Part shown: positions 60,997 to 64,000 of the stretch, piece by piece
How positions within the stretch are numbered: position 1 is the first letter of the stretch
Layout: each line of letters opens with the position of its first letter
NCBI GenBank assembly: GCA_902702965.1
Contig: CACRXP010000164.1
Coordinates: 202,599 to 266,598 of the forward strand
Direction: 5' to 3'
DNA: 64,000 nucleotides
DNA from: Spirometra erinaceieuropaei
Taxonomy: Eukaryota; Platyhelminthes; Cestoda; Diphyllobothriidea; Diphyllobothriidae
Notes under the pieces: generated by a model
Seen by the model: only the letters and a program-made list of their open reading frames with translations
Told to the model about the DNA's origin: nothing
Databases searched by the model: none
Made by a program: the position numbers and the translations under genes

Positions 60997-61966
60997 CGGA
61001 TCGAGGTACAGACTTGAAGACAGGAATGATACCTTACATCTTCTGTGTTCCAGGGAAAATTCCTTTTAAAATATAAACCGAAAATAAATGACTAAGCAAT
61101 ATGGGAAGGTCGGATGCCTGTTTGCTAGTCGAATTTTGAATTCCGTCCGTTGCCGTACAGTGTTGGTGTTACGTGTTGCTTAGTCAGGTCTGAGGAGAGG
61201 TCGATTGTACTGAGTGCCACATCGGAAGGCGAACTAAAGAAATGGACTGGTTCAGACCTAGTAATAAGGTATTTTGCAAAGAGTGCACTAAGCAACTCCG
61301 CTTTGTCAGTGTCATCGATAAGGAAGGCTTACTCATTGTTTAGCAAAGGTGAAATTTTGTGACCACGCTTAAAGGAGGATCGATGACAGAAGATGTTAGT
61401 GACGGATTTGGCAGGGTTCGGATCATTGAAAGCAAGTGAATCTCTTTGGTTATCGAGCACCTGGCACATCCTCGAGTCAAATTCGAAAATTTCTGTGATT
61501 CTAAGATGAAGAGATAAAAACATGGTAGATAAGTCACGCAACTTCCGTCTCAGATTTTGCAGTCTATTGCAAAGACAGGGAGGTGCAAGGACATCCCAAG
61601 AATCAGACTTGAGATATTTACGCAGCAAAATTCCGGGATGCCTTTGAAACACTGGACATAACGTCACAAAGAACTGCTGCATCATTGCAGAAGAGAAGGC
61701 CACGCCAATCCAATAACCCAATATATTTATTTATTGAGTCTTTGTCCAACCAATTGTAATTTAGTTAAATCCGGATTCGCTTCCTTGAAAAGGCAAGCGG
61801 TAGGCAACAGTAAATAAGTACGTGCTTACCGTCAAAAAGATCCTTTTGAAAGCAACAAAAAGCGGAGCAATGTCATTTGCAAATATCAGATCTAAAATAT
61901 GATTATCTCTTGTTGGGGAGCCTACAATCCGAGAGTAGATAGAAAAATTGATAATATTTCGGAAGG

Positions 61967-62500
61967 TTAGGAAGTAGGTTGGCAAATATTAGAAATCCGA
62001 TCTATTTCATGAAGATTAAAATCTCCAGTGATTATTTTAACATCGAAAGCGGCTTCCAAAACTAATTTAAAGATTTCGCAGAGTTGTGAATCATCACTAG
62101 CTGAGGAGTTTGGGGGATTGTATATACGGCTAATAATTGCCTTTTGCGGCAAGAAAATAAAAGATGCAAAGCAGAAGTTTCCCGTGAATGGGATGGCAAC
62201 TAGGTAATAAGGGGAATGCTTTAGGAAGGATCTAAGATAAAGAAGAAAACCAACCCCACGCCTAATTGTGCGGTCTTGACGGTAAAAATCGAAGTCATAT
62301 ATAAAAAGGGAAGAGTGCGAAATTAGAGAATATATCCATGCTTCTGTTACACACATAATATCAGGCGTCATTTCGAGAGCGATGGCTCTGATTTGGGCCA
62401 TCTTGTTTATAACAGACCTGGCATTCAATAATATAATATCCGATGTGTTTCGAACAGCAAGGCCATTGTCGACGGTATTTAAAAAAATTTGGAGGCACAT
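61967..62500 (-). pseudogene. Endonuclease fragment of the minus-strand LINE
   Basis: The open frame carries LLNARSVINKMAQI, MTPDIMCVTEAWI, ISRIYNPPNSS and KIITGDFNLHEID, the ordered landmarks of LINE endonucleases. The SDH-containing end is displaced into another frame. Confidence 0.75.
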
Positions 62501-63300
62501 ATGTAAGCCGTGAATTAACGATGCTTGGAGAATAGGTAGCAGTTAGTCTAGAGTTATTTATGTACGGCGAGTCAGCAAGAGAAGGCTGAACATGAGACCT
62601 ACAGGATGTGGGGCTATAGTTTTCGAGCATTGGAATGCTAGGAGAGTTAGAACATGGAGAGGCGTGTTGGTAGTTAAATTGCGGAGAAAGGGGAGTTAAA
62701 GGTAGTCTAGAAAGAAAGTCGAAGCTAGTGGGGGAGGGTAGGCAGCTATAAGAATAAAAGGGTGGGAAACCAAGTCTCGGTTGGGGTTCAAAGGAGGTAG
62801 GTTGACGTATCTGAGAGCAATTGGCCTTAAGTGGTGGGAAGCCTGAACTAGGATGGGGGAGAAATGACTTAGAGCAATTCACGTATGAATTATTTGCTGG
62901 ATATATAGCAGGGCTTTGATAAGTAAGCGGTACGCAGGACAGAGAATTATTTGGGAATATAATTGGAGCTGCGGGATTTGTAAACGCGCTGGGCTGTAAA
63001 GGCTTGGTAAATCTAAGAGAAGGCGGCGTACTCCGAAATGGAACTGTACTACCTTTCTTTTGGTTCGGAGTCAGATTTAGTTTTGGAGTCTCACCGTTCT
63101 GACGTTAAGCCAAGATATGACCACATTCACACTGGGCCTATTATGATGAATTCGTAGAGCTGGAGAATGGTGAAGTGCGCAGTGTAGACAATAAATCTTT
63201 TAACATATTGTTTGAGCGTTGAAAAATGTTGTCGTACTAAGCATTCACTAGAAATAGTTAGAATACAACGGCGACAACGAAGTGCATACAAAGGATACCT

Positions 63301-63760
63301 CATAATATAACAATACCCTCCAAAGTAAGGCAGGAAAATTGCTGGAGAACAGTAAAAAAAGGAGAGTGTATGTGGCTATGAATTTCCACACTAAAGGTTG
63401 GGATGCATGAAACAAACGCAAACATCTAGGCAGCAGGAAAATTTACGAGTTCATTATAAAGATGTCCGATATGAACGGAGATTGCGAGATAGGCTAACGT
63501 CGAGGAACAGCACTTGGAGGAATATTATACAGCTCAGGAACAGAAGACGACCACGGTCGAAGGACAAACTGGATTTATTTATGACTACCAATGAAATTGC
63601 AACTTCCCCACGATCATGCTGGCATGTGACCATTCCTCTCTTGAGAATTTATACAGGGAGACCAGCAACCAGACAATCAACATACTTAGTACACGGACAT
63701 TCGACAGGCCACCTGAGATAATCCGCGTGAAGTGGAAATACTTTAGTGCATAAGGTGGAA
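63301..63760 (+). other. Spacer before the last LINE end
   Basis: Open frame 63398-63721 (+) is Arg-rich and unrecognised. No repeat was identified. Confidence 0.3.
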
Positions 63761-63763
63761 TTT

Positions 63764-64000
63764 CAGTTCAGTTCAGTTCAGTTCAGTTTATTGAGGGAAA
63801 TAGGCGTAAGCCTTTGAGTACCCTATTTGCAACGTAAAAAATGTGTGGTGTACAGATAAATGTTCTGGGCTGAAATAGTTCGAACACGCCCATAATGGTG
63901 GGACAAAATGAGAAGGAGTTACAGGGGGTGAGCTCGACTTCTCATCGCTCTTGGTCATTTCGGAACATAAATATGTCCAGATTCTTCTTAAAACTTTGTA
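63764..64000 (-). mobile_element. 3' end of another minus-strand LINE, continuing past the window
   Basis: On minus the element ends in five CTGAA units (plus strand TTCAG at 63768-63788). The adjacent GAGGGAAATAGGCGTAAGCCTTTGAGTACCCTATTTG is close to GAGGAAAATAGGCTTACGCCTTTGAACTCCCTATATG at 49762-49798, the 3' UTR of the minus-strand LINE there. At 63980-64000 a Lys/Leu-rich C-terminal coding end (KFxKNLDIF-like on minus) begins. Confidence 0.7.

Larger units (their letters stand above)
59641..63300 (-). mobile_element. Second CR1/Jockey-type LINE family, minus strand, degraded
   Basis: Read on minus from 63300 down: a Pro/Ser/Asn-rich ORF1-like stretch (62361-63050); endonuclease (61967-62500) with LLNARSVINK, VTEAWI and ITGDFN; a linker (61329-61721) with HPGILLRKYL and SMRLRNLRRKLRDL-type sequence; RT (60352-60996) with QHGFLPERACETC, IYFDLSKAFYKVPHR and GVHQGTILGPLLFLIYINDI; a YADD motif in a shifted frame near 60510; and a C-terminus (59647-60006) with FFWNNLPTELWPS. 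Frameshifts separate each block. It differs from LINE A. Confidence 0.82.

Overview
The window looks like nuclear DNA of a flatworm (Platyhelminthes), probably a diphyllobothriid-type tapeworm. That placement is an inference. It rests on intron-rich host genes that mix introns of 32-35 nt with multi-kilobase ones, on abundant CR1/RTE-like non-LTR retrotransposons with short microsatellite 3' tails, on tRNA-derived SINEs and on TTAGGG-type interstitial repeats. Nothing prokaryotic, no CRISPR array and no rRNA gene was seen.

Region 1 (about 355-36750, + strand) is one large ciliary gene, an RPGRIP1L/RPGRIP1 (fantom, NPHP8) orthologue. I could place 21 exons with compatible splice phases. They encode about 1454 residues in the family order: N-terminal coiled coils (exons 1-10), first C2 domain (exons 11-14), second C2 domain (exons 15-16), a low-complexity linker (exons 17-19) and the C-terminal RPGR-interacting domain (exons 20-21). 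Intron 1 is only 33 nt. The other introns hold the repeats: an (ATG)n tract broken by a 914-nt assembly gap, a (GGT)n tract, a terminal-inverted-repeat family with CCCTAA stretches, tRNA-derived SINEs, and a 465-bp palindrome.

Region 2 (about 36.8-43.9 kb) is intergenic and rich in decayed repeats: an inverted repeat carrying AATAAA, a (TAG)n tract next to a 295-nt gap, and a heavily mutated non-LTR reverse transcriptase.

Region 3 (43954-44602, - strand) is an intact three-exon gene for ribosomal protein uL22 (RPL17) with introns of 35 and 32 nt. It lies tail-to-tail with RPGRIP1L.

Region 4 (about 45.7-64.0 kb) is a nest of retroelements: a decayed endonuclease/RT LINE (+), a 5'-truncated LINE (-), a truncated Ty3/Gypsy RNaseH-integrase segment (+), a nearly complete CR1-like LINE (+) interrupted by an inverted 5'-truncated copy of its own family, another LINE family (-), and at the right edge the 3' end of one more (-) LINE with a pentanucleotide tail.

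The two host genes have unrelated roles (ciliary transition zone; ribosome), so no operon-like unit is implied. The points most worth following are the micro-introns and TAG-then-CAG acceptors, the large palindrome, the telomere-like inverted-repeat elements, and the self-nested LINE whose two copies share the same stop codon. I did not find convincing evidence of a wholly new biological system.
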